64,000 nucleotides of DNA from Desulfocapsa sp050291935 (GCA_050291935.1 JBNKKR010000009.1:1-64000); one strand, 5' to 3'. Shown: positions 45,101-53,990, numbered from the stretch's first letter. Notes: generated by a model from the letters alone, not told the origin. Numbers and translations are program-made.

Positions 45101-46435
45101 TTTCGGCTCCTGCATGATCAAATTCAACCAGACCCGAATATTGGCAAGATGGGCGGGATTGGTAATGGGCTGCCAATCTTCATCCACTCCCATCACATTG
45201 GCATACTGAAATCCAAAACGCACTACTTCCCAAAGAAATGTCTCCACCATCCGCGCGTTTTTACGTTTAAATACCTCTCCTCCTAAAACCTGAATACACT
45301 GCAGAGACGTATGGGGATACTTTCTAACATTGGCCTTGAGTAGTTGAAAGGTGGTAAGTAGGAAATTTTCTATCTCTTCAAAGGTTTGCAGACGAATAAG
45401 CTGCACCAAAGATCTATTTATCTCCCGCAGCGTCTCTTCATGGATCAGATAGAGTCCTTTGGTATCCATGATACGAAAGAGAAAAAGAAGTTTCTGGTTC
45501 TCCGCAAATCTGCTTAACGGAAGGCCCTGTTCCTGGGTAGTTCCCAATGTTTGTTCATCTGCCTTTGCAAGGTTTGCGGGAATATCCTTATAGAAGCGGA
45601 CGATATCCACATGGGCTGGTAATTCCAGTATTTGCGCAAGGGCAACAACGGCAGATGTTTCAATATCGATCTGGTTCAGCGTCTCAATATTTTTTTGCAT
45701 GGACCCATGCGAGATTGCAGAAAAGAGTTGGCCCGATTGAAAATCATCACAAAGTACCCCGCACTTTTCCAAAAACCAGGGTAAAGGATCATCTTCCTGC
45801 AACCAATAGCGGTAATTTCGCCGAAGAATGGCGCGCATCAATCTGGCCATGGGCCGATAGTCGTAGGATATCGACTCTCCCCCTTGGGGTTCATTAAAAG
45901 CGAGTAAAGCGGTTGCCAATCGTTTCATGGGATGCTGGCCCTGCACGATGTGCGTCATTATTGGACTCTTCCCATCATCCAATGCCAGCAGATTTGCAAA
46001 ATAACCATTTAAAGAAGATTGATAACGAAGCAAATCTTCTCCGGAAAAAGTTGCCACCATTTTAGCAACCCATGCCACCTGGGATTCGATTATCTGGGAA
46101 AGGAGTTTACTATTCTTTTCACTCTCTTGCATGGCCTGTAAAAAAAGATCGGCAAAAAGAGTAAATGTTTCCGGTCCCAGATCATGACGCACATAATAGC
46201 TGGAATTTTTTAGGACAAAACTACGTAACTGGGGAATCAGGATTTTCCAGTTACGGTAAGGATGGCAGATCTCTAATAAAAGCTGCTCCAGTTTCTTATG
46301 TAAGCCCTTATAACGACTTACGACATCAAGAAGCGGCAGCAAAAGGGGATTTAAGACAACTTCCTCTGCGGTTTCCAAAAGATTGGCCTTTAAGGCATCT
46401 GATTCAATCCCCTGAGTATCAATATTTTTCTTCAT
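42149..46435 (-). CDS. Large PEP/pyruvate dikinase-like protein with long helical N-terminus
   Basis: 1428 residues from ATG 46435 (a TTG six bases upstream is less likely). About residues 1-870 are mainly helical and unrecognised, with many Leu, Glu and Gln. From about 900 there is an ATP-grasp domain of the pyruvate,phosphate dikinase type (SVRSGAAISMPGMMATVHNVG, QTMVYGNKSQSSGSGVFFTAHP, IEFTFEGPDPQQLYILQTRDM), then a phosphohistidine swivel domain with catalytic His in GGQTSHASVVA, and the protein ends soon after (IHILPI). The C-terminal PEP-binding TIM barrel of PPDK and PEP synthase is absent. Likely an ATP-dependent phosphotransfer enzyme of unknown partner. Confidence 0.85.
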   Translation of the reverse strand: MKKNIDTQGIESDALKANLLETAEEVVLNPLLLPLLDVVSRYKGLHKKLEQLLLEICHPYRNWKILIPQLRSFVLKNSSYYVRHDLGPETFTLFADLFLQAMQESEKNSKLLSQIIESQVAWVAKMVATFSGEDLLRYQSSLNGYFANLLALDDGKSPIMTHIVQGQHPMKRLATALLAFNEPQGGESISYDYRPMARLMRAILRRNYRYWLQEDDPLPWFLEKCGVLCDDFQSGQLFSAISHGSMQKNIETLNQIDIETSAVVALAQILELPAHVDIVRFYKDIPANLAKADEQTLGTTQEQGLPLSRFAENQKLLFLFRIMDTKGLYLIHEETLREINRSLVQLIRLQTFEEIENFLLTTFQLLKANVRKYPHTSLQCIQVLGGEVFKRKNARMVETFLWEVVRFGFQYANVMGVDEDWQPITNPAHLANIRVWLNLIMQEPKWCGTLFSALIINIKLSGTCVKDTDLFQRDITSLLNHPIEPVYNLTKQFSKLMPVFFNEIGAEGDLREVSTELDEIHKRRDLLIHFLRKQSHVESSNLIVDFIQAIFTFWLTKEKDVLFPFLPDEVYSEIAESGKFVDDQHLLSKRIQENLEFETVRDLLGWKTEERQKYLAAQSDIQPVELRRFDLLVHMFQLLNQKYNLDFQSLRSELEQAAQEGFPEMEGLLHTLEKCDTTACIEALLQTLEGLKQTILSTQQFEAKEDIYYKRHIAVDIPSVYGKYQERKFDSLSLTFRLENLANIYLERLPETINLSIITQATFFRIVNCLKIFLRALSVDGISSRRLDTYISLLDSSLKIRRFSYTQYLDIFRGLSEGVKDVIYSYYTNIHENNLSIILPQIGSANLLTNYRSLWNDDEPANSVHSLSEAFLRDLIATTFGLQHLDNFITRIIGTLESQREHLDEQRLDLLMSYNPERAISTLTQPNPYTHDLIHLGNKGFNLVTLCDEQKHVPPAFIITTEIFRCREIVYGFDKARDEFMQRVRQSLSELEQETGRVFGATDNPLLLSVRSGAAISMPGMMATVHNVGTNKELIEEGAMEHGDSYLAWDNYRRFLQSWAMTTGVARDEFQALMDVAKKKHNVSMKGHFSPVQMKELALEYQKLIRQRGIAIPEDPWLQLATAIAMVFDSWETIKASDYRKIMDVSDSWGTAVIVQTMVYGNKSQSSGSGVFFTAHPYRKVQRVALWGDYAYGDQGEDIVSGLVTSYPISVEQAGLDGRQVERTLEVRYPKIYQELLTISRELVYEKRWNPQEIEFTFEGPDPQQLYILQTRDMITIKKQERLQVFGMGPKLKKSYIGKGIGVSGSALSGRAVFTEENIRVLREKDPDVPLILIRADTVPEDIKVINMAEGLLTSRGGQTSHASVVAVRLEKTCVVGCKQLKVYETRQYCEIGETIIRFGDPVSIDGRKGEVMIGMHVTHEEIHILPI

Positions 46436-46496
46436 ACCCAAACTATCTGTTATTTTGCGGTTAATTTCAAGGATTCTCTTAAACTAAATACAAAAA

Positions 46497-46523
46497 CACC
46501 CCAACAGAAAATCCGTTGGGGTG
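46497..46523 (-). terminator. Terminator after the carbonic anhydrase gene
   Basis: CACCCCAAC/GTTGGGGTG stem (46497-46505 with 46515-46523) with T runs on either side; serves the minus-strand carbonic anhydrase gene. Confidence 0.88.
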
Positions 46524-46568
46524 TTTTATACTAAAAAAAAAGCCAGACAACTGGCTTAGCAGCAAGGG

Positions 46569-47315
46569 TTATTTCAGGATAGGCCTGGAATAGAGTGGTT
46601 GGATGGGACGATTATTGTTACCCCCCATGACGACATTAAATTGTTTTGCTTGTGCAGCAGCAACGGGCACAGAGTTTTTCAAAACCATCCAACGAACACC
46701 TTCAGAACAGGGAGGGGTGGTAAGTGAACCATTAAATCTGTAATAGGATCTGTCCGCAGGAAGCATATCCTCAACATTAATACTCATCTCAGAAACTACT
46801 TTATGTTCCCCGGCTTTTGCTGGCATATTGGCCCAAAGAGATGCAATAAATGGATTTTCAGTACCTTCCTCAAATAGAAGGCCAATAACAGCCAGATTAC
46901 CATCCGCATCACCATGGACAAGATGTCCTTCCATTGGAAAAGAACGGCCGTCAACACTATTTTCACTTGGGGTATGAAAGTGAAACTGCAGGAGATTGTA
47001 GGTATGTCCATCTACGGTAATTGAAGAACCGGGAGCGTAATTAATCTGTACGGTATGCCCGTTATTTATTATATCCAGCGGGACACTTTTGTACTGAAAA
47101 ACAATTGGGCTAAGCTCCGATTCCGTCATACCGGTAATATCGATGGGAGCCTGGTTTCGCCCGCCTTTACAGACAGCATATTCTGAAGAGAGATCACCCC
47201 AAAATTCGGGTGCAACATGACCATTATACCCCCAATGGGTACCATGTCCCCCAGCCCACGCACTCCCTGCCATCAGTACTCCTGCACAAAGACCCACTAT
47301 AGCTCTCTTCCTCAT
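46569..47315 (-). CDS. Alpha-class carbonic anhydrase, exported
   Basis: 248 residues with a signal peptide cleaved near SAWAGG. The zinc site is clear: two His in LLQFHFHTPSE and one in EGHLVHGD, with the Thr-containing GSLTTPPCSEGVRW segment and an early WGYNGHVAPEFWGDL. It hydrates CO2 in the periplasm. Monocistronic: a strong terminator follows and no partner gene adjoins. Confidence 0.95.
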   Translation of the reverse strand: MRKRAIVGLCAGVLMAGSAWAGGHGTHWGYNGHVAPEFWGDLSSEYAVCKGGRNQAPIDITGMTESELSPIVFQYKSVPLDIINNGHTVQINYAPGSSITVDGHTYNLLQFHFHTPSENSVDGRSFPMEGHLVHGDADGNLAVIGLLFEEGTENPFIASLWANMPAKAGEHKVVSEMSINVEDMLPADRSYYRFNGSLTTPPCSEGVRWMVLKNSVPVAAAQAKQFNVVMGGNNNRPIQPLYSRPILK

Positions 47316-47435
47316 ACCAACTCCTTTTCACTGTATAATATTACAAATTTGCTTTTGCCACAGAGTAGGAACATACATCCAGCTCTCAAATGCTTCAAGC
47401 TTTTTATTACATAGCATTCAGCAAAAGACTCATTT

Positions 47436-48440
47436 TTACAGTGCCTTATTGGCCTCCATATGCAAAATCAAATCAAGCATTCTGTTCGAGTAGCCCCATT
47501 CATTATCATACCAGCTCAGTATCTTCACCGTACTCCCCAACACTTTTGTAGAGCCTGAATCAACAATTGAAGAATGGCCATTCCCTTGAAAATCTATGGA
47601 CACAAGGGGTTCCTCGGTGTAGCCAAGATATCTGTTTGCCGCCTCGCGTAAGGCCTGATTGACCTCAGGAACGCTGGTTTGTTGCTCTACCTCTATTACC
47701 ACATCAACCAGTGAGACGTTGGGGGTTGGCACCCGGACAGCAAGACCATCAAATTTTCCCTTCAGTTCTGGAATAACAAGGGCAACGGCTGCCGCGGCTC
47801 CCGTTGAAGTGGGAATCATGGAAAGAGCAGCCGCCCGTGCCCGTCGTAAATCAGAATGGGGATAGTCAAGAATGCGTTGATCCCCTGTATAGGCATGCAC
47901 AGTGGTCATAAGCCCGCTTTTTATACCAAAATTATCTAAAATTACTTTGGCAACGGGTGCCAGGCAATTGGTTGTACAAGAGGCATTGGAGACGACATGA
48001 TGCTCTGTGGCATCATACTCATCCTCATTTACTCCCATAACAAAAGTTTTCACCTCGCCCTTGGCAGGAGCAGATATTACAACCTTTTTCGCCCCCGCAT
48101 CGATATGTTTGCTGGCACTTTCCGCATCACGAAAAAGTCCAGTGCACTCAGCAACATAATCAACTCCTTCCGTCCCCCAAGGGATATCTGCCGGGTCACG
48201 ATGGGCACTCACCTGAACATGCTTTCCGGCAACAATAATCCCGGTATCATCGTGGGCCACTTCCTCTTCAAAGACACCCATTACAGAGTCATACTTAAGA
48301 AGATGGGCCAGGGTTTTGGTATCGGTTAGATCATTAATAGCAACAACTTCAATTTCGCTAAAAGCTGGATCTTTGTAAAGTGCTCGAAACATACTCCTGC
48401 CAATGCGGCCAAAACCGTTAATTCCAATCTTAATTGTCAT
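47436..48440 (-). CDS. gap: Glyceraldehyde-3-phosphate dehydrogenase
   Basis: 334 residues, phosphorylating NAD-type GAPDH: NAD-binding INGFGRIGR, catalytic Cys in SNASCTTNCLAP, and WYDNEWGYSNRMLDL at the C-terminus. It works in glycolysis or gluconeogenesis. It lies upstream (in minus-strand order downstream) of the glycogen synthase gene, with 66 bp between. Confidence 0.97.
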   Translation of the reverse strand: MTIKIGINGFGRIGRSMFRALYKDPAFSEIEVVAINDLTDTKTLAHLLKYDSVMGVFEEEVAHDDTGIIVAGKHVQVSAHRDPADIPWGTEGVDYVAECTGLFRDAESASKHIDAGAKKVVISAPAKGEVKTFVMGVNEDEYDATEHHVVSNASCTTNCLAPVAKVILDNFGIKSGLMTTVHAYTGDQRILDYPHSDLRRARAAALSMIPTSTGAAAAVALVIPELKGKFDGLAVRVPTPNVSLVDVVIEVEQQTSVPEVNQALREAANRYLGYTEEPLVSIDFQGNGHSSIVDSGSTKVLGSTVKILSWYDNEWGYSNRMLDLILHMEANKAL

Positions 48441-48506
48441 ATAAAGCCTCCATTAGTGATAAGTGCCTGTCCATAAATGATCATTTTACACGAGCAGACA
48501 AGCTGC

Positions 48507-50129
48507 TCAACATAAGCTACATTCCCTGGCCATTTTATATAAATCTAGATACTTTTTACTCACCATCTTCCAAGTGTACCGCTTTTCAATTTCTTCCACA
48601 GCTTCACGCTGCATATTACGAATGGTCTGAGGCTGCTTGGCATAAAGATCCAATGCCCTTTCCATTGCAGTCCCTAATGCCTGCGCGCTCTGTTTCTGAT
48701 AGCTAAAACCGGTCTTTCCATCAATGACCTTTACAAGCCCTCCCACACGATGGACAATGGGTAAATTGGCAAAGAGCTGGGCCATAAAATCGGTCAAACC
48801 ACAGGGTTCATACCGTGAAGGTACCACAAAGAAATCACCAGCTGCATAAATTTTCATAGCCAAGGCAGTATCGTAACCGCGCAATACGGCAATGCGACCA
48901 CCATTTTTGTTTTGTTCGGCCAGTGCAATCAATCCGGCTTCGTCTTTTATACTACCACTGCCAAGAAGTAAAAATTGAAAATCATCTCGCTTAGCAAGAA
49001 GTTCAGCAAGGGCCTCAGTCAGTACGTCAACCCCCTTTTGTTCACTGAGTCTACCCACAAAAGTGAGCAATGGAAGGCCGGTGTCAGTGGTTAAAAAGCC
49101 GGACCTTCGCAACCCTGGGATTTCTCTTCTTGCATTAACAAGTGTTACAATGGCCTCTTTGCACTTGCTTTTTCCCGTTAATATCTCATCTTTTAGAGGA
49201 TCAAAGGCAGCAGCAACACCAGTTATATTCTGTTCTTTTGCCGAAAAGGCGTCTGTATCAATTCCATTGGTTATGCCATACAGGGTGACGCCCCGTTCAA
49301 GTAACGCATGCCCCAACCAACCTGCACGCGAATCATCCACCGTTTCCTGGAGTTCTCTTGCATAATTTTCACTTACGGTATTGAGTATCGCTGCCTTGCT
49401 CCCTGCAAGAAAGGGATCAAAACAGTCATCTAACAAGGAAGACTGAATAGTCTCAAAAGATAAGCCACTACTGACTGCTGCAAAATGCAAATCGGCAACT
49501 TCCTGATGATAGCCCTTCCCGGCATTATGCACTGTTATAACAAAACCACTCTTTTTAAAATAGTTCCGATAGCCTGGAAGCTCCCTTGCCATGGCCGGTA
49601 AAACTGCGGTATGCCCGTCATGACAATGGATGATATCTGGACTTGCGCCAAGGAGCATCATCAAATCCAAACTGGCCTTCTGGAGAAGAATATTCATGGC
49701 AAAATAATCAAAATGGCCCTCACCTTTTTTTTGCCATGATTGTGAGAGCTCTTCCCTGGCGCTATAGGTATACACATCAAGCTTTTCTTTAAATCGTTGC
49801 GCGTCAAGGAGATAGATCCATACCCGCTCAAGCCTTGCCCCCCACACCACTACCTGTTCCCTACGCTCCCTCTCGAGATAATTGAGATCCGTTTCAAAAG
49901 CCAGTTGTTTCTCAGGGCATAAAGGATCTTCAACAGGGGAAAATCCCAGCTTTTCTGGATCCATAAATCCATAACAGGGCAAAACAACGCACACCTTCCT
50001 TCCAGACCATCTGGCAAGACTGACTGAAAGCCCGGCCACCACGTCCTTCACCCCGCCAGCACCCGCCAAATTTCCATATTCACGGCTCACCATCCAGATT
50101 TCATGGATGGCTGTCGATCTCGCTCCCAT
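48507..50129 (-). CDS. glgA: Glycogen synthase (GT5)
   Basis: 540 residues in two Rossmann domains; the N-terminal starch-synthase catalytic domain and a C-terminal GT-B domain with PLLTFVGRLSEQKGVD and VPSRYEPCGLTDF (the conserved E-x7-E retaining site). The start ATG 50129 follows GGAG. The usual KxGG glucan/ADP-glucose motif near residue 15 is changed to GAGG (Gly23 in place of Lys). Activity may therefore differ from E. coli GlgA. The gene stands 5 bp downstream of aroC in the same direction, probably one transcript. Confidence 0.88.
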   Translation of the reverse strand: MGARSTAIHEIWMVSREYGNLAGAGGVKDVVAGLSVSLARWSGRKVCVVLPCYGFMDPEKLGFSPVEDPLCPEKQLAFETDLNYLERERREQVVVWGARLERVWIYLLDAQRFKEKLDVYTYSAREELSQSWQKKGEGHFDYFAMNILLQKASLDLMMLLGASPDIIHCHDGHTAVLPAMARELPGYRNYFKKSGFVITVHNAGKGYHQEVADLHFAAVSSGLSFETIQSSLLDDCFDPFLAGSKAAILNTVSENYARELQETVDDSRAGWLGHALLERGVTLYGITNGIDTDAFSAKEQNITGVAAAFDPLKDEILTGKSKCKEAIVTLVNARREIPGLRRSGFLTTDTGLPLLTFVGRLSEQKGVDVLTEALAELLAKRDDFQFLLLGSGSIKDEAGLIALAEQNKNGGRIAVLRGYDTALAMKIYAAGDFFVVPSRYEPCGLTDFMAQLFANLPIVHRVGGLVKVIDGKTGFSYQKQSAQALGTAMERALDLYAKQPQTIRNMQREAVEEIEKRYTWKMVSKKYLDLYKMARECSLC

Positions 50130-50134
50130 TTATA

Positions 50135-51214
50135 TCACTCCTTTGGAAAAGCAATGGACATATGGCGCAACAGATGATCACAGAGGGTGAGACGCACCAT
50201 GGCCTCACACACAGGAATTATTCTTGGAATAGCTGAAATATCATGTCTGCCGCCCACTTGGATGGTAACGGGCTCATTATCCAGGTTTACGGTTTGCTGT
50301 TTTTGAGAGATAGAAGGGATGGGTTTGACAGCCACCCGTAACACAATCTCGGTACCACAGGAAATACCCGCCAAAATCCCTCCCGCATTATTGCTGGCAA
50401 AACCTTGGGGAGTAATGGCATCATTATTTTCAGAACCAAGCATTTCAGCCACTTTAAATCCAGCACCAACTTCGACACCTTTTACCGCGCCAATGGACAT
50501 CAATGCATGGGCAAGCTCTGCCTCAAGCTTATCAAAAACCGGCTCACCCAAACCTGCAGGACAATCGGCCACGATCTCAACAATACCACCCACAGTATCA
50601 TTTGCCTTTCGTACTTCCTCCACTCGTTTTTCCATACATTCAGCGGCTTCACTGTCGGGGCAAAAAAAACGATTGGCCTGAATAGACTCAAGATCTCTTT
50701 TGGTGGCTTTCACTCCCCCCAGGGCAACAGTATAGGCAAGCACATCAATTCCTACCTGTTCAAGTACCTGTTTGGCGACGGCTCCAGCAGCCACTCGTGC
50801 GGCAGTTTCACGGGCAGACGCCCGCCCACCACCCCGATGATCTCGCAGCCCATATTTTGCAAGATAGCTTATATCACCATGCCCCGGTCGAAAGATATCA
50901 CGTAGATTGTCATAGGATTTGGAATGGGCATCCTTATTATAAATCACCAATGCTATGGGAGTTCCGGTACTACGTGGCAACTCTTCATCGACCGGTGTAA
51001 AAACGCCTGATAAAATTTCAAGTTTATCAGGTTCTTTACGAGGGCTTGAAGCCCCACCCTGCCCTGGCTTTCTTCTGTCCATTTCTGCCTGTAACACCGC
51101 AGGATCAAGAACAATCCCCGGAGGGCATCCATCAATTACTGCTCCAACAGCCGTCCCATGTGACTCCCCCCAGGTGCTCACCCGAAAGGCCTTACCAAAT
51201 ATATTTCCTGCCAT
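50135..51214 (-). CDS. aroC: Chorismate synthase
   Basis: 359 residues: GNIFGKAFRVSTWGESHG with flavin-binding residues, then GRASARETAARVAAGAVAKQ and the C-terminal GRHDISAIPRIIPV. It makes chorismate from EPSP, using reduced FMN. Start 51214 is 2 bp after the shikimate kinase stop codon, so aroK-aroC-glgA are contiguous. Confidence 0.97.
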   Translation of the reverse strand: MAGNIFGKAFRVSTWGESHGTAVGAVIDGCPPGIVLDPAVLQAEMDRRKPGQGGASSPRKEPDKLEILSGVFTPVDEELPRSTGTPIALVIYNKDAHSKSYDNLRDIFRPGHGDISYLAKYGLRDHRGGGRASARETAARVAAGAVAKQVLEQVGIDVLAYTVALGGVKATKRDLESIQANRFFCPDSEAAECMEKRVEEVRKANDTVGGIVEIVADCPAGLGEPVFDKLEAELAHALMSIGAVKGVEVGAGFKVAEMLGSENNDAITPQGFASNNAGGILAGISCGTEIVLRVAVKPIPSISQKQQTVNLDNEPVTIQVGGRHDISAIPRIIPVCEAMVRLTLCDHLLRHMSIAFPKE

Positions 51215-51216
51215 TG

Positions 51217-51744
51217 CTATCCTATTCTCTCTAAATATCGCAAGATTACGTCCACTGCTTCATCCATATCCAATGTACCGGTGTCGACGGTGTAGTCGGC
51301 TGTGCTCGTATAAAGCGGTAATCGCTCCTTAAGAACATCCTCAAGTTCCAGACAGAGGTCTTTTCCGGTCAAACTTGGTCGTAACACATCTGTCTGCAAG
51401 TCTTTTTGTAAACGTGCACACAGCACATCAAGACTTGCGGTCAGCCACACAACAACTCCTTGTCTCTTTAACCTGGGCCACAAGGCTTTATGAAGAACAG
51501 CTCCTCCTCCAGTGGCTACCACAGAAGGCGACAAATACTCCAGCCCCTCTAATATCTCTTTTTCTTTATTTCTAAAGCCTTGCCACCCATTCTCCTTGAC
51601 AATCTCAGCAACACTTTTTCCGCAATTTCTTGTAATTAGCTCATCTGTATCAAGAAACGTGCAGGAAAATTTATCGGCCAGTTTTTTTCCAATCGAGGAC
51701 TTCCCCACCGCTCTGCAGCCAATGAGATACACCATTTCTTTCAT
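51217..51744 (-). CDS. aroK: Shikimate kinase
   Basis: 175 residues; P-loop GCRAVGKSSIGK, shikimate-binding DTDELI and ATGGGAVLH, and LID region in the middle. It phosphorylates shikimate at the 3-position. Single-domain cytoplasmic enzyme, immediately upstream of chorismate synthase, the two enzymes of the late shikimate pathway. Confidence 0.95.
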   Translation of the reverse strand: MKEMVYLIGCRAVGKSSIGKKLADKFSCTFLDTDELITRNCGKSVAEIVKENGWQGFRNKEKEILEGLEYLSPSVVATGGGAVLHKALWPRLKRQGVVVWLTASLDVLCARLQKDLQTDVLRPSLTGKDLCLELEDVLKERLPLYTSTADYTVDTGTLDMDEAVDVILRYLERIG

Positions 51745-51817
51745 AGTTAATGCCTCAACCTAATCCCTCTTTCGTACCCCAAAGGGCCTTCCTACCATCA
51801 TAAGGTACACGAATCAA

Positions 51818-51846
51818 TTGCAAGATTTAGGTTTGATTTATATAGT
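51818..51846 (+). promoter_or_regulatory. Putative sigma70 promoter of cbpA
   Basis: TTGCAA (51818-51823) and TATAGT (51841-51846) are 17 bp apart, 65 bp upstream of the ATG. Confidence 0.5.
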
Positions 51847-51910
51847 ATGCGCTAAGATTAATCTGTGTCAAGATAAGTTCAAGACTGAAATAATCAGCCA
51901 GGGATAAAAA

Positions 51911-52867
51911 ATGGAATTTAAGGACTACTACACCACACTGGGAATCGAGCGTACTGCCACCCAGGATGAAGTAAAAAGGGCTTACCGCAAACTTGCCCGA
52001 AAGTTCCACCCCGACATTAACAAAGAAAGCGATGCAGAACAACGTTTTAAAGAGCTTGGTGAAGCATATGAAGTGCTTCAAGACACAGAAAAACGTGCAG
52101 CCTACGACAAATTCGGTGAAAACTGGCAGGCAGGTCAAGACTTTGACCCACCCCCGGATTGGGACCAAGGTTTTGAGTTTCGAGGTGGCGGCTACACCGA
52201 AAATGACGCATCCCAGTTCAGTGATTTTTTCGAATCTCTTTTTGGGGGAGGAAGAAGTGGTTCCCGTGCAGATTCCTTCTCTTACAGACAAAGCAACGTT
52301 CCCGGCCAGGATTTACATGCCAAAATAGCCATTTCCCTGGAAGACAGCTACCACGGCACAAAACAGTCAATCACCCTCCAACGCCCCACAATGGATCCTT
52401 TGGGACATGTGATCACAAAACCACACACCCTTGAAATCACAATTCCTCAAGGAGTGATTGAGGGTCAGCAGATACGGCTTGCCGGACAAGGGGCAAAAAG
52501 CCCTGGGGAGGGGAAAAATGGTGATCTTTTTCTTGAAATACTCTTTAACAAACATCCGTTCTTCACGCCAGATAATCGGGATATACTGCTCACCGTACCG
52601 ATTACTCCCTGGGAGGCGGCCCTTGGGGCCACCATTGCCGTCCCTACTCTTGGCGGAAAAGTTGAGCTTTCTATTCCAGCGGGATCGCAGACAGGAAAAA
52701 AGCTTCGTTTAAAGGGTCGTGGCCTCTCCAGTAGCAAGAACACTGGCCACCAATACGTCACCCTGGCCATTATGGTACCCCAGGCCAAAACAAAAGAAGA
52801 CCAGAAACTCTTTACCGACATGGCAACGCAAATGTCCTTTAACCCTCGTCACAATCTTGGAGTATAA
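51911..52867 (+). CDS. cbpA: DnaJ-type co-chaperone CbpA
   Basis: 318 residues: J-domain (1-70) with the HPD motif in FHPDINKES, a Gly/Phe-rich linker (SLFGGGRSG), and the C-terminal peptide-binding domains without the zinc-finger region of DnaJ, which identifies the CbpA group. It stimulates DnaK and, in E. coli, binds curved DNA. Its gene is followed by cbpM after 4 bp, and a -35/-10 pair lies upstream. Confidence 0.93.
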   Translation: MEFKDYYTTLGIERTATQDEVKRAYRKLARKFHPDINKESDAEQRFKELGEAYEVLQDTEKRAAYDKFGENWQAGQDFDPPPDWDQGFEFRGGGYTENDASQFSDFFESLFGGGRSGSRADSFSYRQSNVPGQDLHAKIAISLEDSYHGTKQSITLQRPTMDPLGHVITKPHTLEITIPQGVIEGQQIRLAGQGAKSPGEGKNGDLFLEILFNKHPFFTPDNRDILLTVPITPWEAALGATIAVPTLGGKVELSIPAGSQTGKKLRLKGRGLSSSKNTGHQYVTLAIMVPQAKTKEDQKLFTDMATQMSFNPRHNLGV

Positions 52868-52871
52868 CAGT

Positions 52872-53186
52872 ATGAAAAAAGATCTCCACTGTACCGTTTT
52901 CGACGAAAGCGAAGAGTATAGCCTGGGTGAGCTCTGCAGTTTATGCCGGGTACACGCCCAGTTTATCCATGAATTGATCGATGAGGGTATTCTTTCCCCA
53001 CAGGGTAGCAAGCCGCAAGAGTGGCGTTTCCCTGCACTTGCCGTTAAACGGGTCCAAATTTCCATACGGTTGCAACAAGACTTACGGGTAAACCTACCGG
53101 GAACAGCACTAGCCCTTGATCTGCTGGAAGAAATTGAAATCTTGCAACGGACCAAATGCCAGTTAGAGCGTTTTAGTAACCTGTAA
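52872..53186 (+). CDS. cbpM: CbpM, modulator of CbpA
   Basis: 104 residues; the MerR-like N-terminal helix-turn-helix (YSLGELCSLCRVHAQFIHELIDEGIL) with the C-terminal helix of CbpM that contacts the J-domain of CbpA to block it. ATG 52872 is preceded by a weak site at the cbpA stop. Extra codons upstream overlap cbpA and are not used. Confidence 0.88.
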   Translation: MKKDLHCTVFDESEEYSLGELCSLCRVHAQFIHELIDEGILSPQGSKPQEWRFPALAVKRVQISIRLQQDLRVNLPGTALALDLLEEIEILQRTKCQLERFSNL

Positions 53187-53191
53187 AAATA

Positions 53192-53220
53192 TTGACAAAC
53201 TTGAACGGTGGACTAACTGT
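53192..53220 (+). promoter_or_regulatory. Putative promoter of the yjbQ operon
   Basis: TTGACA (53192-53197) with AACTGT or TAACTG about 16-17 bp downstream (53214-53220). The -10 is poor, so this is a tentative call. Confidence 0.4.
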
Positions 53221-53338
53221 AGAGATACAAGCAGTGATTCATTCAATTCCAAAAGAAAAGCAAGGGGCTGTATACACTACACTCTGCCATTACAAAAACG
53301 GGTTTTGGCAGCTCTACAATTAATCTAAAAAACACAAT

Positions 53339-53737
53339 ATGGAAAAAGGGAAATTTGGCGTACAAACAGGTGAGCACATGCACCTGGTAGATATAACTCA
53401 CAAGGTGCAGGAAGTGGTTACTCAATCGGGTATACAAGAGGGAATCTGTATCCTCTTTAATCCTCATACCACTGCAGGACTAACCATTAATGAAGGAGCC
53501 GACCCGGATGTACGAACTGACATTATAAAAGGCTTATGTGAATTCGTCCCTATCACTTACCCTTTTAAACATGCGGAAGGCAACTCACCTTCACATATAA
53601 TGGCCTCGCTTATGGGCGCCTCGCTGACACTCTTTGTAAATGGTGGCCGATTGCAACTGGGCACCTGGCAGGCTATTTATTTTGCAGAATTTGATGGCCC
53701 AAGATCAAGAACAGTCCATTACAGATTTTCCAAATAA
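53339..53737 (+). CDS. YjbQ/UPF0047 family protein
   Basis: 132 residues; signatures VDITHKVQEVV, FNPHTTAGLTINEGADPDV with the conserved Glu/Asp and, near the end, LGTWQAIYFAEFDGPR. Members complement thiE defects weakly (a secondary thiamin-phosphate synthase activity) but the true role is unclear. First gene of an operon with a small ORF, a UbiD-family decarboxylase and a pseudouridine synthase. Confidence 0.9.
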   Translation: MEKGKFGVQTGEHMHLVDITHKVQEVVTQSGIQEGICILFNPHTTAGLTINEGADPDVRTDIIKGLCEFVPITYPFKHAEGNSPSHIMASLMGASLTLFVNGGRLQLGTWQAIYFAEFDGPRSRTVHYRFSK

Positions 53738-53741
53738 AAAA

Positions 53742-53990
53742 ATGTCCTTACCAGCTAATCCCCATGAGATGTGTTTTGGACTCAACCTGGAAACTGACAG
53801 ACAATCCGTTGCCTGTTTTCTACAACTCCTTGGTAGAAAACAGCTAGCCGAAACATTGGCAGAACGTCTTTCCAGTACAGAAATAGAAGAACTGGTGCAC
53901 TATACCACTGGTCTTATGAAGAACAATATGTCCGAGGACGAATACCATGAGCTTTTTCTTCTTGAAAAATCTCCCCACAAACACCCCTAA
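53742..53990 (+). CDS. Conserved small cytoplasmic protein
   Basis: 82 residues, no signal or membrane segment. Mainly helical; a C-terminal half of the form IEELVHYTTGLMKNNMSEDE then YHELFLLEKS is found in small proteins of related bacteria whose function is unknown. It starts 4 bp after yjbQ with no clear ribosome binding site, so it is likely translated by coupling. The upstream in-frame extension lies inside yjbQ. Confidence 0.65.
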   Translation: MSLPANPHEMCFGLNLETDRQSVACFLQLLGRKQLAETLAERLSSTEIEELVHYTTGLMKNNMSEDEYHELFLLEKSPHKHP

